Assembly (NCBI GenBank): GCA_934435205.1
Contig: CAKSAK010000007.1
Span: forward strand, 62,001 to 126,000
Origin: an uncultured Ruminococcus sp.
GTDB taxonomy: Bacteria; Bacillota; Clostridia; Oscillospirales; Ruminococcaceae
DNA length: 64,000 nt
Reading direction: 5' to 3'
Both the position numbers and the translations under genes were made by a program. This document shows, in pieces, positions 1 to 9,137 of the stretch (position 1 is the first letter of the stretch; each line of letters begins with the position of its first letter). A model generated the notes under the pieces. It saw only the letters and a list, made by a program, of their open reading frames with translations. It was not told where the DNA came from and did no database searches.

Positions 1-1
1 G

Positions 2-1369
<1,368 letters not shown>

Positions 1370-1397
1370 TATAAGCGTATAAACAAAGCTATATACG

Positions 1398-1430
1398 AAG
1401 CGGACAGTCAACTGATTGTCCGCTTTTTTT
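1398..1430 (+). terminator. Rho-independent terminator of gdhA
   Basis: Stem of about 10 bp (AGCGGACAGT pairing with ATTGTCCGCT) followed by seven T. A second perfect 13-bp hairpin with a 2-base loop (1441-1468, arms AGACTTACGGGAA) overlaps the stop codon of the convergent dehydrogenase gene and may end that transcript, although it lacks a clear T-tract. Confidence 0.85.
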
Positions 1431-1466
1431 ATATCATGCCAGACTTACGGGAATGTTCCCGTAAGT

Positions 1467-2456
1467 CTATTTGACCTGATTTTCTTTTATTATCCTGCCA
1501 CGCTCAAAAGCACAAGCATTCTCGAGCGTTGTGCGGCTTATGGCGGCTAGGGCTTCTTCGGTGAAAAAGCCCTGATGAGAGGTGACGATAACGTTAGGAA
1601 AAGACAGAAGCCTTGCGGTCACGGAGCTTTCAAGGATATCCTCCTGTCGGTTTTCAAAGACGTTCTCCGTTTCCTCCTCATAGACGTCAAGACCCACTCC
1701 GTGGAATTTTCTGCTTCTGATACCTTTTATAAGATCCTCGGTATTCACAAGCGCACCTCGTGAGGTATTTACAAAGACAACATTCTCTTTCATAAGGGAG
1801 ATAGTTTCAGTATTGATAAGATGATAGCTTGCTTCTGTCAGGGGGCAATGGAGCGAGATAAGGTCGCTTTCCCGCAGAACTTCGCTAAGGGGATAATATT
1901 TCACGAAATCAAGGTCGGGGTTTTGATAAACGTCATAAGCTATAACACGCATACCAAAGCCGTGGCATATCCTGCACATTGCCGCACCTATCCTGCCTGT
2001 GCCTATTATACCGGCGGTCTTGCCATGAAAATCAAGTCCCATAAGACCATTCAGGCTGAAATTGTTCTCTCTTACCTTTATATAACCCTTGTGTATTCTT
2101 CTTGTGACTGCAAGCGCAAGCGCCATGGCGTGTTCTGCCACGGCTTCCGGAGAATACCCAGGCACTCTAAGCACTGTTATGCCGTATTTATCAGCGGCTT
2201 TTATATCAACATTATTATAGCCTGCACATCGCATAAGAAGAAGCTTTACACCGTGTTCATGGAGCCGTCTAAGCACCGAGCCTGTTATCGTTGAGCTTAC
2301 AAAGGCACACACGCCCTCAAAGCCCTCGGCAAGCCTTGCTGTGTCTTCCGTCAAGTCGGCTTCAAGGTAGACGCTTTCTATATCGGGATAGTTTTTTCGC
2401 TGCTTTTCAAATGAATCTATATCATACTGCTTTGCGTCATAGAATATTATTTTCAT
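1467..2456 (-). CDS. ldhA: D-lactate dehydrogenase (D-2-hydroxyacid dehydrogenase family)
   Basis: NAD-dependent reduction of pyruvate to D-lactate, a fermentative electron sink. The 329-residue length is typical. The N-terminus (MKIIFYDAKQYD) resembles fermentative D-LDHs. The nucleotide fold GTGRIG sits at residues 152-157, and the catalytic set of the family is present: Arg233 in NTSRGALV, Glu near 260 in GLDVYEEE, and His294 in TSHQGFF. It is convergent with gdhA. Other 2-hydroxyacid substrates (hydroxyisocaproate type) cannot be excluded from sequence alone. Confidence 0.88.
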   Translation of the reverse strand: MKIIFYDAKQYDIDSFEKQRKNYPDIESVYLEADLTEDTARLAEGFEGVCAFVSSTITGSVLRRLHEHGVKLLLMRCAGYNNVDIKAADKYGITVLRVPGYSPEAVAEHAMALALAVTRRIHKGYIKVRENNFSLNGLMGLDFHGKTAGIIGTGRIGAAMCRICHGFGMRVIAYDVYQNPDLDFVKYYPLSEVLRESDLISLHCPLTEASYHLINTETISLMKENVVFVNTSRGALVNTEDLIKGIRSRKFHGVGLDVYEEETENVFENRQEDILESSVTARLLSFPNVIVTSHQGFFTEEALAAISRTTLENACAFERGRIIKENQVK

Positions 2457-2561
2457 AAAAGCTCCTCCAATTTTTAAAGCATTTCATTTTACGCTTGTAT
2501 TTTTTGCAGCTGTTTATAAAAATATACGTTTTTTGCCTTAATAAGATAAAATTATCAAAGG

Positions 2562-2590
2562 TTGACAATTATGCGTAAATAGGATATAAT
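2562..2590 (+). promoter_or_regulatory. Consensus sigma-A promoter for the XRE gene
   Basis: TTGACA (2562-2567), 17-base spacer, TATAAT (2585-2590): perfect match to the housekeeping consensus. Confidence 0.85.
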
Positions 2591-2610
2591 ATATGTATCG
2601 GTATGTAAAA

Positions 2611-2632
2611 ATATACTTTAAATATACTTTAA
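2611..2632 (+). repeat. Tandem 11-bp repeat in the XRE leader
   Basis: ATATACTTTAA occurs twice head to tail just downstream of the promoter and ahead of the coding start. The position suits an operator, perhaps autoregulatory; this is inference. Confidence 0.5.
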
Positions 2633-2659
2633 ATGCCTGTTTTCTACAGAAAGGATATA

Positions 2660-4075
2660 ATGCCAATGTCACAATTTTCGGAACTTCTCAGAGAATACAT
2701 AAAGAAAAAAGATATTACTATAAAAGCCCTTGCCGAAAAATGTGGTATCGACAGAACATATCTTCATAAGATACTCAAAGGTGAAAGGAAAGTGCCAAGC
2801 GTAGATTTTGTAGAAAATATAAGCTTGCAGCTCATGCTTTCCACAGAGGATAAAAGCAGGCTCATGGAGCTTTATAACATTTCTGAGATGGGGGAAGAGG
2901 TCTACAATCGCCGTAAGCAGGTGTCGAAGATAATACACGATATGGCAAACACCAACATGGAAGAACCTGACGCCCTGACTTTCAAGACGGAAGTGGATAT
3001 TGACACTGTTCCTGAGATATCTATCTACACTGACAAGAGAGAGCTTAGAAAAAACCTGCAGGTGCTTATATGCAGTGATGTTCAGAATGGTTCTGACATT
3101 CAGGTCATCGCTCAGCCAACAGAATTTCTTACCTATCTGCTGTCCATTGCCGCAGAAGGCAGCGAGTCTACTATAAACCACCTATTCTTCTTTGACAACA
3201 CCACAGGTGAAAAAAACACCGCAAAATACAATCTGGATATTTTTCCGTTCATATGTCACCTTGCACAAAAGCATGAAAAATATGAGGCTTTTTATTATTA
3301 TGAGGGTGCGTCGGCATATTTCAACTCCACGAACATCATGCCAAACATAATTATAACGAATAATTTTCTGATAAGAACAGACAGCGATTATTGCGAGGGC
3401 GTTATATACAGATCTCAGCCTATGGTAGAATTCTATATGCGGCAGTTTGAAAAACTCAAGACAAAATGTGCAAAGCTTCTCGACCACGCTGTGGATATTT
3501 TGGATTATGTTTACTTTTGGTACGATGACAACGCAAATTTCATCGGTGTGGATTTTCAGCCATGCACCATGCTTTGTCTTACAGAGGATATATACAACGC
3601 CCATGCACTTTTGCCTGCTGACGCAAAGGAATTTGTAAAAGCAAAGCTCACCATGGGCAAGAAGGCTCTTCTTGAACACAAATTTGTAAATCTGTTCAGC
3701 GAAAAGGGTCTTGCAGAGTTTATGACGACGGGAGAGATCTTTGAGCTTCCGAGAAATTCATATACTTTTCCTACTCTTGCAGAACGCAAGATAATGCTCC
3801 ATATAATGATATCGCTTTGTGAAAATGGCATGGCAGACTACAGGATAATAAAGGACGACTATTTTGCGGCGTCTAAAAATCTTTGCATCAACATTTCTGA
3901 CAACACAAGTCTTAACATCGTTGCAAGAAACAACTGCTTCTCTGATTTTTCTTATTTGAAGATAAACGAAACGAGCCTTGTTCAGGCTTTTTGGGATTAT
4001 TTTCAGCATTTTATAGATTCTGACGCTGTTTGCTCACATGAAGAAACTATCGAGATACTCAGGTCTTATCTGTAA
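2660..4075 (+). CDS. XRE-family regulator with long uncharacterised C-terminal region
   Basis: Residues about 1-60 form a helix-turn-helix of the Cro/C1 type (LAEKCGIDRTYLHKILKGER with the usual spacing). The remaining ~400 residues match no domain I recognise; they contain no membrane segments and few glycines and could be a sensing or effector domain. The start is ATG 2660 or 2666, with AAAGGA at 2650-2655; the upstream in-frame ATG at 2633 has no ribosome site. It has its own consensus promoter and a tandem repeat that may be its operator, so it may control itself. The target genes are unknown. Confidence 0.7.
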   Translation: MPMSQFSELLREYIKKKDITIKALAEKCGIDRTYLHKILKGERKVPSVDFVENISLQLMLSTEDKSRLMELYNISEMGEEVYNRRKQVSKIIHDMANTNMEEPDALTFKTEVDIDTVPEISIYTDKRELRKNLQVLICSDVQNGSDIQVIAQPTEFLTYLLSIAAEGSESTINHLFFFDNTTGEKNTAKYNLDIFPFICHLAQKHEKYEAFYYYEGASAYFNSTNIMPNIIITNNFLIRTDSDYCEGVIYRSQPMVEFYMRQFEKLKTKCAKLLDHAVDILDYVYFWYDDNANFIGVDFQPCTMLCLTEDIYNAHALLPADAKEFVKAKLTMGKKALLEHKFVNLFSEKGLAEFMTTGEIFELPRNSYTFPTLAERKIMLHIMISLCENGMADYRIIKDDYFAASKNLCINISDNTSLNIVARNNCFSDFSYLKINETSLVQAFWDYFQHFIDSDAVCSHEETIEILRSYL

Positions 4076-4101
4076 AAAAATGGGCGACTAAAAGTCACCC
4101 A
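4074..4101 (-). terminator. Terminator of the spoIIA operon
   Basis: On the minus strand a 9-bp stem (TGGGTGACT/AGTCGCCCA, one G-U pair) is followed by seven T. It lies between the convergent XRE and sigF genes. Confidence 0.85.
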
Positions 4102-4112
4102 CTGTAATGATA

Positions 4113-4778
4113 TTATTTAAGCTGTTCACGCATTAAAGTGAGCAGCTTTTTTTCTCGCCTTGACACCTGCACCTGCGACATACCAAGTTGTTTTGCCGTT
4201 TCCATCTGAGTTTTATTCTGAAAATATCTCAGGTATATAAGCTTTCTATCCTCCGCTTCAAGGGATGATATGACCTGACGAAGAGAGAGCCTGTCAGCAA
4301 TTTCTATGTCAGGAGCGTCAACAGGGATATCTATTTGCCCGTGGCGGTCGTCTTCATCAGAGCTTTCAGTAAGACTAACAGGAGGCAGGGCGACGTTCAT
4401 GGCAAGGGTAACGGCTTCTTCGCTTTCTCCTGACAGCTCACAAAGCTCGCTTACTGTAGGTTCTCTTCCCTGCTGTATGGAAAATCGCTCACGCTCTCTT
4501 ACAAGGCGCATGGAAAGCTCTTTTATGCTTCGTGACACTTTTATCGTGCCTCCGTCACGGAAAAGCCTTTTTATCTCCCCTAATATCACTGGCACTGCAT
4601 AGGTGGAAAATTTCACCCCACGGTCGCTGTCAAAGGCTTTTGCCGCTTTCACAAGACCTATACAGCCTGCGCCGTAAAGGTCGTCATACTCTATGCCACG
4701 GTTGCGGAAGCGGTTTGCGCACAGGTGAACAAGCCCCAGATTTTCTTCTGCAAGAGGGGTCTCGACTATGCTGCTCAT
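4113..4778 (-). CDS. sigF: Sporulation sigma factor F
   Basis: RNA polymerase sigma factor of the SigF/SigB group, the first forespore-specific sigma. Region 2 motifs are present (YDDLYGAGCIGLVKAAKAFD, then FSTYAVPVILGEIKRLFRD), as is a region 4.2 helix-turn-helix at the C-terminus (TQMETAKQLGMSQVQVSRREK). The 221-residue length is slightly shorter than the B. subtilis protein. It lies directly behind spoIIAB (one base apart), reproducing the classical spoIIAA-spoIIAB-sigF operon, which fixes the identity against other sigma factors. Activity should be held in check by SpoIIAB. Confidence 0.93.
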   Translation of the reverse strand: MSSIVETPLAEENLGLVHLCANRFRNRGIEYDDLYGAGCIGLVKAAKAFDSDRGVKFSTYAVPVILGEIKRLFRDGGTIKVSRSIKELSMRLVRERERFSIQQGREPTVSELCELSGESEEAVTLAMNVALPPVSLTESSDEDDRHGQIDIPVDAPDIEIADRLSLRQVISSLEAEDRKLIYLRYFQNKTQMETAKQLGMSQVQVSRREKKLLTLMREQLK

Positions 4779-4779
4779 T

Positions 4780-5220
4780 TTATACTCTTTCTTTCAGCGT
4801 TTTTTCAAGGATAAGGGTAGTTCCTTCTCCAAGCTTGCTGCGAACTTTCACTTTATCCATAAAGCTTTCCATGACCGCAAAGCCAAGACCTGCTCTTTCC
4901 TCCTCAGGCGCGGTGGTGAAAAGCGGCTGCATGGCCTGCTCGATATCGGCAATACCGCAGCCCTTATCCCTTATTTTTATGTAGACGTGTCTGTTCTCGA
5001 ATATCCTTATCTGCATAAATATCTCCCCTAGGGTGTTTCGGTATCCGTGGACAATGGCGTTTGTGACTCCCTCTGACACTGCGGTCTTGACATCTGCAAG
5101 CTCGTCGATCTGAGGGTCAAGCTGAGCAAGGAAACCGCTGACTGCAACTCTAGCAAAGCGCTCATTTTCAGAATAGCTGGGAAAACTGACTTTCATTTCA
5201 TTAAGGGGCTTTCGTTTCAA
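4780..5220 (-). CDS. spoIIAB: Anti-sigma F factor SpoIIAB (serine kinase)
   Basis: GHKL-fold protein that binds SigF and phosphorylates SpoIIAA. N-box region (VSEGVTNAIVHGY), G1 box (IRDKGCGIADIEQ) and G2-type segment (ERAGLGFAVMESF) are visible. I chose the TTG at 5220, which has AAAGGAG about ten bases upstream and gives 146 residues, the usual family length. The longer frame upstream lies inside spoIIAA, and the next option is ATG 5196 (MKVSF). It overlaps the end of spoIIAA by 20 bases, suggesting translational coupling. Confidence 0.92.
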   Translation of the reverse strand: MKRKPLNEMKVSFPSYSENERFARVAVSGFLAQLDPQIDELADVKTAVSEGVTNAIVHGYRNTLGEIFMQIRIFENRHVYIKIRDKGCGIADIEQAMQPLFTTAPEEERAGLGFAVMESFMDKVKVRSKLGEGTTLILEKTLKERV

Positions 5221-5617
5221 TTTTATCACTCTCCTTTGTTTTGTCATCGGGGCTTTCATTCTGTTCCTGATCCGCTTTCTTCTCTTGTATATACGGAGCA
5301 ATATCCGTGACTATCTTTGTGAGCCTGTGTATCCCAGCAAGCTGCAAGACCTTTCGGATATAGGCAGGGGGCGACGCCACTATCACCTCGCCGTCCATTT
5401 CTGACATTATCTTGTATCTGCCCATAACAAGTCCGATACCTGAGCTATCCATAAAAGTCACCTGAGAATAGTCAAGGATAAGGGTAAGAGGGTTATGGCT
5501 TCTTATGGCTTTATCTATCTCTCCCCTGAAATATTTTGCTGTATGGTGGTCGATATCGCCGCATATCTCTGCCACAAGAGTTCTGGCTGACGGATAGTTT
5601 TTTATCTCCACATTCAT
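5201..5617 (-). CDS. spoIIAA: Anti-anti-sigma F factor SpoIIAA
   Basis: STAS-domain protein that releases SigF from SpoIIAB when dephosphorylated. The phosphorylatable serine is Ser58 in TFMDSSGIGLVMGRY, the same position as in B. subtilis. The STAS domain ends near residue 112. An extra ~25-residue charged tail (rich in D, E, K, Q) follows and is not part of the normal fold. First gene of the spoIIA operon. Confidence 0.93.
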   Translation of the reverse strand: MNVEIKNYPSARTLVAEICGDIDHHTAKYFRGEIDKAIRSHNPLTLILDYSQVTFMDSSGIGLVMGRYKIMSEMDGEVIVASPPAYIRKVLQLAGIHRLTKIVTDIAPYIQEKKADQEQNESPDDKTKESDKIETKAP

Positions 5618-5687
5618 GCTTTATCATTCCTTCCATCTTTTCGTTTTATCCGCTGAAACTATATTATCACTTACAGTGGGATTTTTT

Positions 5688-5694
5688 TGTCGCA
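5688..5694 (+). promoter_or_regulatory. Possible Spo0A box upstream of spoIIA
   Basis: TGTCGCA differs by one base from the Spo0A box TGTCGAA and lies about 70 bases ahead of spoIIAA. Seven-base matches arise by chance, so this is only suggestive. Confidence 0.25.
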
Positions 5695-5720
5695 TTATTG
5701 TACGGGTGAAAAAAGGGTAA

Positions 5721-5753
5721 AAAAAAGCAGGAACACACTTTTTTGTGTGTCCC
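5721..5753 (-). terminator. Terminator of the relBE pair
   Basis: Minus-strand hairpin with arms GGGACACAC / GTGTGTTCC followed by a T run. The GGGACACAC arm recurs in the terminator at 6311-6343 on the other side of the toxin-antitoxin pair. Confidence 0.8.
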
Positions 5754-5767
5754 AGCCTTTGACATCA

Positions 5768-6037
5768 TTATCTTTCATAGATATCACGCCTGTGACCTAT
5801 CTCCAGTACCAATATCAGAACTTTATCGTCTTGGATATCTGCAATAAGGCGGTAATCGCCTATTCGATATCGCCACTGACCACTCCTATTGGCGGTAAGC
5901 CCTTTGCCGTGACTTCTGGGGTCTTCACAACCCTCAAGATTTTTTCTGAGCCAACTCAATATCATTTTCGCCGTGTATTTATCAAGCTTCTTGATAGTCT
6001 TTTTGGCTCTTTCCGTAAGTTCTACCCTGTATTTCAT
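5768..6037 (-). CDS. relE: RelE/ParE-superfamily toxin
   Basis: 89-residue basic protein of the RelE fold, in characterised members a ribosome-dependent mRNA interferase. Family features are the N-terminal helix pair (LTERAKKTIKKLDKYTAKMI), the central SGQWRYRIGDYRLIADI strand run, and the C-terminal GHRRDIYER, whose basic and tyrosine residues match the catalytic tail. It overlaps the antitoxin by 4 bases (ATGA), the usual arrangement with the antitoxin first. Confidence 0.88.
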   Translation of the reverse strand: MKYRVELTERAKKTIKKLDKYTAKMILSWLRKNLEGCEDPRSHGKGLTANRSGQWRYRIGDYRLIADIQDDKVLILVLEIGHRRDIYER

Positions 6038-6252
6038 AAGCCAAGCTCTTTCTCAACCTCGTCAAGGGAATAGCTTACAGGATTTTTCTTGTATTCCTCT
6101 ATGGCTTCATTATAGAGTTTCAAGTCAAACTCGTCCTCTATACGTTCCAATACAGACTTTCTTATTAGCTCAGAAACAGTTATTCCATACATATCTGCGT
6201 AGGCTTTTATAAGCCTTGTGTCCTCATCGTTAAGTCTTACTGATACATTCAT
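6034..6252 (-). CDS. relB: RelB/ribbon-helix-helix antitoxin
   Basis: 72 residues. The N-terminus (MNVSVRLNDEDTRLIKAYA) looks like a ribbon-helix-helix DNA-binding domain. The acidic C-terminal half (YNEAIEEYKKNPVSYSLDEVEKEL) should wrap the toxin. The start at 6252 is set by an AGGAGGTG site; the longer frame begins upstream of the promoter and is rejected. The antitoxin probably represses its own promoter, as in other RelBE pairs. Confidence 0.87.
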   Translation of the reverse strand: MNVSVRLNDEDTRLIKAYADMYGITVSELIRKSVLERIEDEFDLKLYNEAIEEYKKNPVSYSLDEVEKELGL

Positions 6253-6276
6253 TGTAAGCACCTCCTCTTGTATTAC

Positions 6277-6305
6277 ATTGTAGCACAAAATTATAATTTT
6301 GTCAA
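6277..6305 (-). promoter_or_regulatory. Promoter of the toxin-antitoxin pair
   Basis: TTGACA, 17 bases, TACAAT on the minus strand. The spacer contains the palindrome AAATTATAATTT, a plausible RelB operator. Confidence 0.75.
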
Positions 6306-6310
6306 TGGAT

Positions 6311-6343
6311 AAAAAACAGAGACACACATTAGTGTGTCCCTGC
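6311..6343 (-). terminator. Terminator of galE
   Basis: Minus-strand hairpin GACACAC/GTGTGTC with flanking complementary bases, then six T. Confidence 0.85.
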
Positions 6344-6375
6344 CTAGGAAAATTATTATGTTCTATGCTTATGTA

Positions 6376-7386
6376 TTAAAGTCCGTTAGGATTGTTCTTA
6401 ATGAAGTTCCAGCTGTCTGCTGTCATTTCATCAAGACCATACTGTGCTTCCCAGCCAAAGACCTTCTTTGCCTTTGCTGTATCAGCATAGCAGGTTGCGA
6501 GGTCGCCTGCACGTCTTGGTTTTACCACATATGGGAGCTTCTTTCCGCAGGCTTTTTCAAAGCTGTGAAGAACGTCATAAACGCTTGAGCCTTTTCCTGT
6601 GCCGAGGTTTACGGCTTCAACGCCCTTGTTTTCCATTACATACTTAACTGCGCAAAGGTGACCCTTAGCAAGGTCAACAACGTGGATATAATCTCTTACG
6701 CCTGTTCCGTCAGGAGTATCGTAATCGTCACCAAACACACCGAGCTTTTCAAGCTTTCCTACTGCTACCTGACAAATGTAAGGAAGCAGATTGTTTGGTA
6801 TACCGTTAGGGTCTTCTCCAATAAGACCGCTCTTGTGCGCACCAATAGGATTGAAGTATCTCAGAAGTGAAACTGACCAGTCGTTGTCGGAAACATAAAC
6901 GTCTCTCAGTATCTGCTCTATCATTACCTTTGTATAGCCATAAGGGTTTGTTGCAGATGTAGGCATATCCTCAGTATATGGAGCTTTGTTTACAGGGCCG
7001 TAAACTGTTGCGGAAGATGAGAAAACTATCTTCTTGCAACCGTATTTTCTCATTGCCTTGATAAGCATGAGAGTGCCTGTGATGTTGTTGTGGTAATATT
7101 CAACAGGTTTCTGAACAGACTCGCCAACGGCCTTAAGACCTGCGAAATGTATAACAGCGTCTATCTTATTTTCTTCAAATATCTTTTCCATAGCCGCAAG
7201 GTCAAGAAGATCAGCCTCATAAAAAGCAAAGTCCTTGCCTGTTATCTTCTTTATTCTGTTAAGAGCCTCCGGCTTTGAGTTTGAAAAGTTATCGACTATA
7301 ACTACTTCATAGCCTGCTTCAAGAAGCTCAACGCAGGTGTGGCTTCCGATAAATCCTGCTCCGCCTGTAACGAGTATTTTTGCCAT
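6376..7386 (-). CDS. galE: UDP-glucose 4-epimerase
   Basis: Interconverts UDP-glucose and UDP-galactose (Leloir pathway and envelope sugar supply). Extended short-chain dehydrogenase: NAD fingerprint GGAGFIGSHT at residues 8-17, Ser124 region, and the YxxxK pair Tyr149/Lys153 in NPYGYTKVMIEQ. Length 336 is standard. Monocistronic, with its own promoter and terminator, and divergent from the AraC regulator at 7557. Confidence 0.96.
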   Translation of the reverse strand: MAKILVTGGAGFIGSHTCVELLEAGYEVVIVDNFSNSKPEALNRIKKITGKDFAFYEADLLDLAAMEKIFEENKIDAVIHFAGLKAVGESVQKPVEYYHNNITGTLMLIKAMRKYGCKKIVFSSSATVYGPVNKAPYTEDMPTSATNPYGYTKVMIEQILRDVYVSDNDWSVSLLRYFNPIGAHKSGLIGEDPNGIPNNLLPYICQVAVGKLEKLGVFGDDYDTPDGTGVRDYIHVVDLAKGHLCAVKYVMENKGVEAVNLGTGKGSSVYDVLHSFEKACGKKLPYVVKPRRAGDLATCYADTAKAKKVFGWEAQYGLDEMTADSWNFIKNNPNGL

Positions 7387-7429
7387 ATTCTTTACCTCCC
7401 AAATATGTCAGGTTTTTTCTTACACTTAC

Positions 7430-7457
7430 ATTATACCATATTTTCACGTTTTTGCAA
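7430..7457 (-). promoter_or_regulatory. galE promoter
   Basis: TTGCAA, 16 bases, TATAAT on the minus strand, about 45 bases ahead of the start. Confidence 0.7.
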
Positions 7458-7489
7458 TACCATTTTTGTTTCAAACACATGGATTTTTG

Positions 7490-7518
7490 TTGCAAAGAGA
7501 ATAAAAATATGCTATCAT
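7490..7518 (+). promoter_or_regulatory. Promoter of the AraC-family gene
   Basis: TTGCAA, 17 bases, TATCAT. It is back to back with the galE promoter. Confidence 0.6.
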
Positions 7519-7556
7519 ATCTATAACAGACCATCTCACAGAAAGGAACACACAGC

Positions 7557-8426
7557 ATGAATACAGACCGCCATTCTTTTAAATCAGACCAAACGGACGC
7601 ACTTTCACTGTCAGTATACAACGTGGGCTATGAAAAATGTCAGGGGCTTCACAGTTGGGGAAGCGGTGTTCGTGACCATTATCTTATCCACCACATCATA
7701 AGCGGCAAGGGCGTATACAAAACACCGCAGGGAGAATATCACCTTAGTGCAGGGGACACTTTTCTCATTTACCCATACACTGTGATAACATACACTGCCG
7801 ACAAGAACGACCCATGGGAATACTACTGGGCAGGCTTCAACGGCTCTGACGCTGAATTTATCCTTGATCGTGCAGGCTTCACAAGAGAGTGTCCTGTTAT
7901 CTCCGCAGACTTTGGAAGCGAGCTTAAAGACAGCCTTGAACGCATTTATCGTCTTAGTGGAAACAGAAGCTCAGACCTTGTGAAAATGACAGGTCAGCTT
8001 TACATCACGCTGGGCATTCTTATGGAACGCTCTGGAAGTCAAAGCCGTTCGGGGAGCACCGCAAAGGGATATGTCACAAAGGCCAAAAACTACATTGCAC
8101 ACAACTACACCCTTGGGATAGGGGTCGAGAATGCCACCGATTTCGTTGGCGTGAGCCGTGCCACGCTATATCGTGCTTTCATGGAATACGAGGGGCTTTC
8201 TCCTGCACAGTATATAACCGATTTCCGTGTGAACGCCGCCTGCCGTTTGCTGGAAGAAACTGAACTGCCTGTGTCGGCTGTAGCAAGGTCGGTGGGGTAT
8301 AACGACAGCCTTTATTTTTCAAGGATATTCCACAAGACAAAGGGTGTATCACCTACGGAATACAGGGCTGACGCTTTGTGTACAAAAGGTGAAAACAAGG
8401 CGTTTTCGGTTGACAAGGGTATTTAA
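7557..8426 (+). CDS. AraC-family transcriptional regulator
   Basis: 289 residues. The N-terminal half (about 20-110) is a cupin-like sensor (HHIISGKGVYKTPQGEYHLSAG). The C-terminal ~100 residues carry two helix-turn-helix motifs, ending with the family signature around VSAVARSVGYNDSLYFSRIFHKTKGVSP. Regulators of this build usually activate sugar-utilisation genes; no sugar operon is adjacent, so the target is open. AGAAAGGA precedes the start. Confidence 0.88.
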   Translation: MNTDRHSFKSDQTDALSLSVYNVGYEKCQGLHSWGSGVRDHYLIHHIISGKGVYKTPQGEYHLSAGDTFLIYPYTVITYTADKNDPWEYYWAGFNGSDAEFILDRAGFTRECPVISADFGSELKDSLERIYRLSGNRSSDLVKMTGQLYITLGILMERSGSQSRSGSTAKGYVTKAKNYIAHNYTLGIGVENATDFVGVSRATLYRAFMEYEGLSPAQYITDFRVNAACRLLEETELPVSAVARSVGYNDSLYFSRIFHKTKGVSPTEYRADALCTKGENKAFSVDKGI

Positions 8427-8474
8427 ATGAGATATAATAAATAGGTATAATCAGCTACGAAAGGGTCTTAAACA

Positions 8475-9059
8475 ATGAATTTCTTTATGGTCGGCTCGTT
8501 TTTCATGCTTTTCATGCTAAACGCAGGCTGGACTTCTAATTATGTTATAAAGCTTGCAGGCTTTGTATTTTTCGCAGTGGGAACGGCTGAGGCGGCAGAA
8601 CGCACTGACGCTTTCGCACATCTGAAAAAGCCTGCTTACACTTCTTCCGCTATGTGCGCTCTTGCGGTGGTGTGTCAGCTTCTATTGAAGCTTCTCTCCC
8701 CTGCGGCAATGGCGGCAAACGTTATAAGCATTTTGCTGTCGGCGGCAACTGTCTATATGTCGCTGAACCTTATGAGAATGTTCCTTGTAGTTTTGGACAG
8801 CCACAGAGAGCTTGTGGAAGACGTTTCAAACATTGTAAGGCTTCAGGGCAGTTTCAACAAGCTTGCTCTTATGACGCTTATTTATTTCGGGGGCGACCTG
8901 CTCAACAGACTAATACCAATAGAGTTCGTCACCACCCTTGCAGGCGTTATTGCGGCAATAGCAAAGATACTTGTGTATATTTTCCTGCTCATCATGCTTT
9001 ACAACTTCAACAAGCTAAGGACAGACTATGAAAACCGCCGTGAAAGAGAAAACAAATAA
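8475..9059 (+). CDS. Small integral membrane protein, unknown function
   Basis: 194 residues with four to five hydrophobic segments (about 1-35, 55-78, 82-103, 135-175) and a short basic C-terminal tail (NKLRTDYENRREREN). I do not recognise the family. It follows the AraC gene by 48 bases, with an AT-rich TATAAT-like stretch between, and ends in a hairpin before the glycosyltransferase gene. Confidence 0.6.
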   Translation: MNFFMVGSFFMLFMLNAGWTSNYVIKLAGFVFFAVGTAEAAERTDAFAHLKKPAYTSSAMCALAVVCQLLLKLLSPAAMAANVISILLSAATVYMSLNLMRMFLVVLDSHRELVEDVSNIVRLQGSFNKLALMTLIYFGGDLLNRLIPIEFVTTLAGVIAAIAKILVYIFLLIMLYNFNKLRTDYENRRERENK

Positions 9060-9068
9060 GGATATATC

Positions 9069-9104
9069 AAGAACGTCATGTTCACAAATGGCGTTCTGTT
9101 TTGT
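9069..9104 (+). terminator. Hairpin after the 194-residue membrane protein
   Basis: A 9-bp stem (AGAACGTCA with TGGCGTTCT, one G-U pair) is followed by GTTTTGTG. Moderately strong terminator. Confidence 0.6.
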
Positions 9105-9137
9105 GTATAAAGGCAATAAAGAATAGGAGAACGAAAA

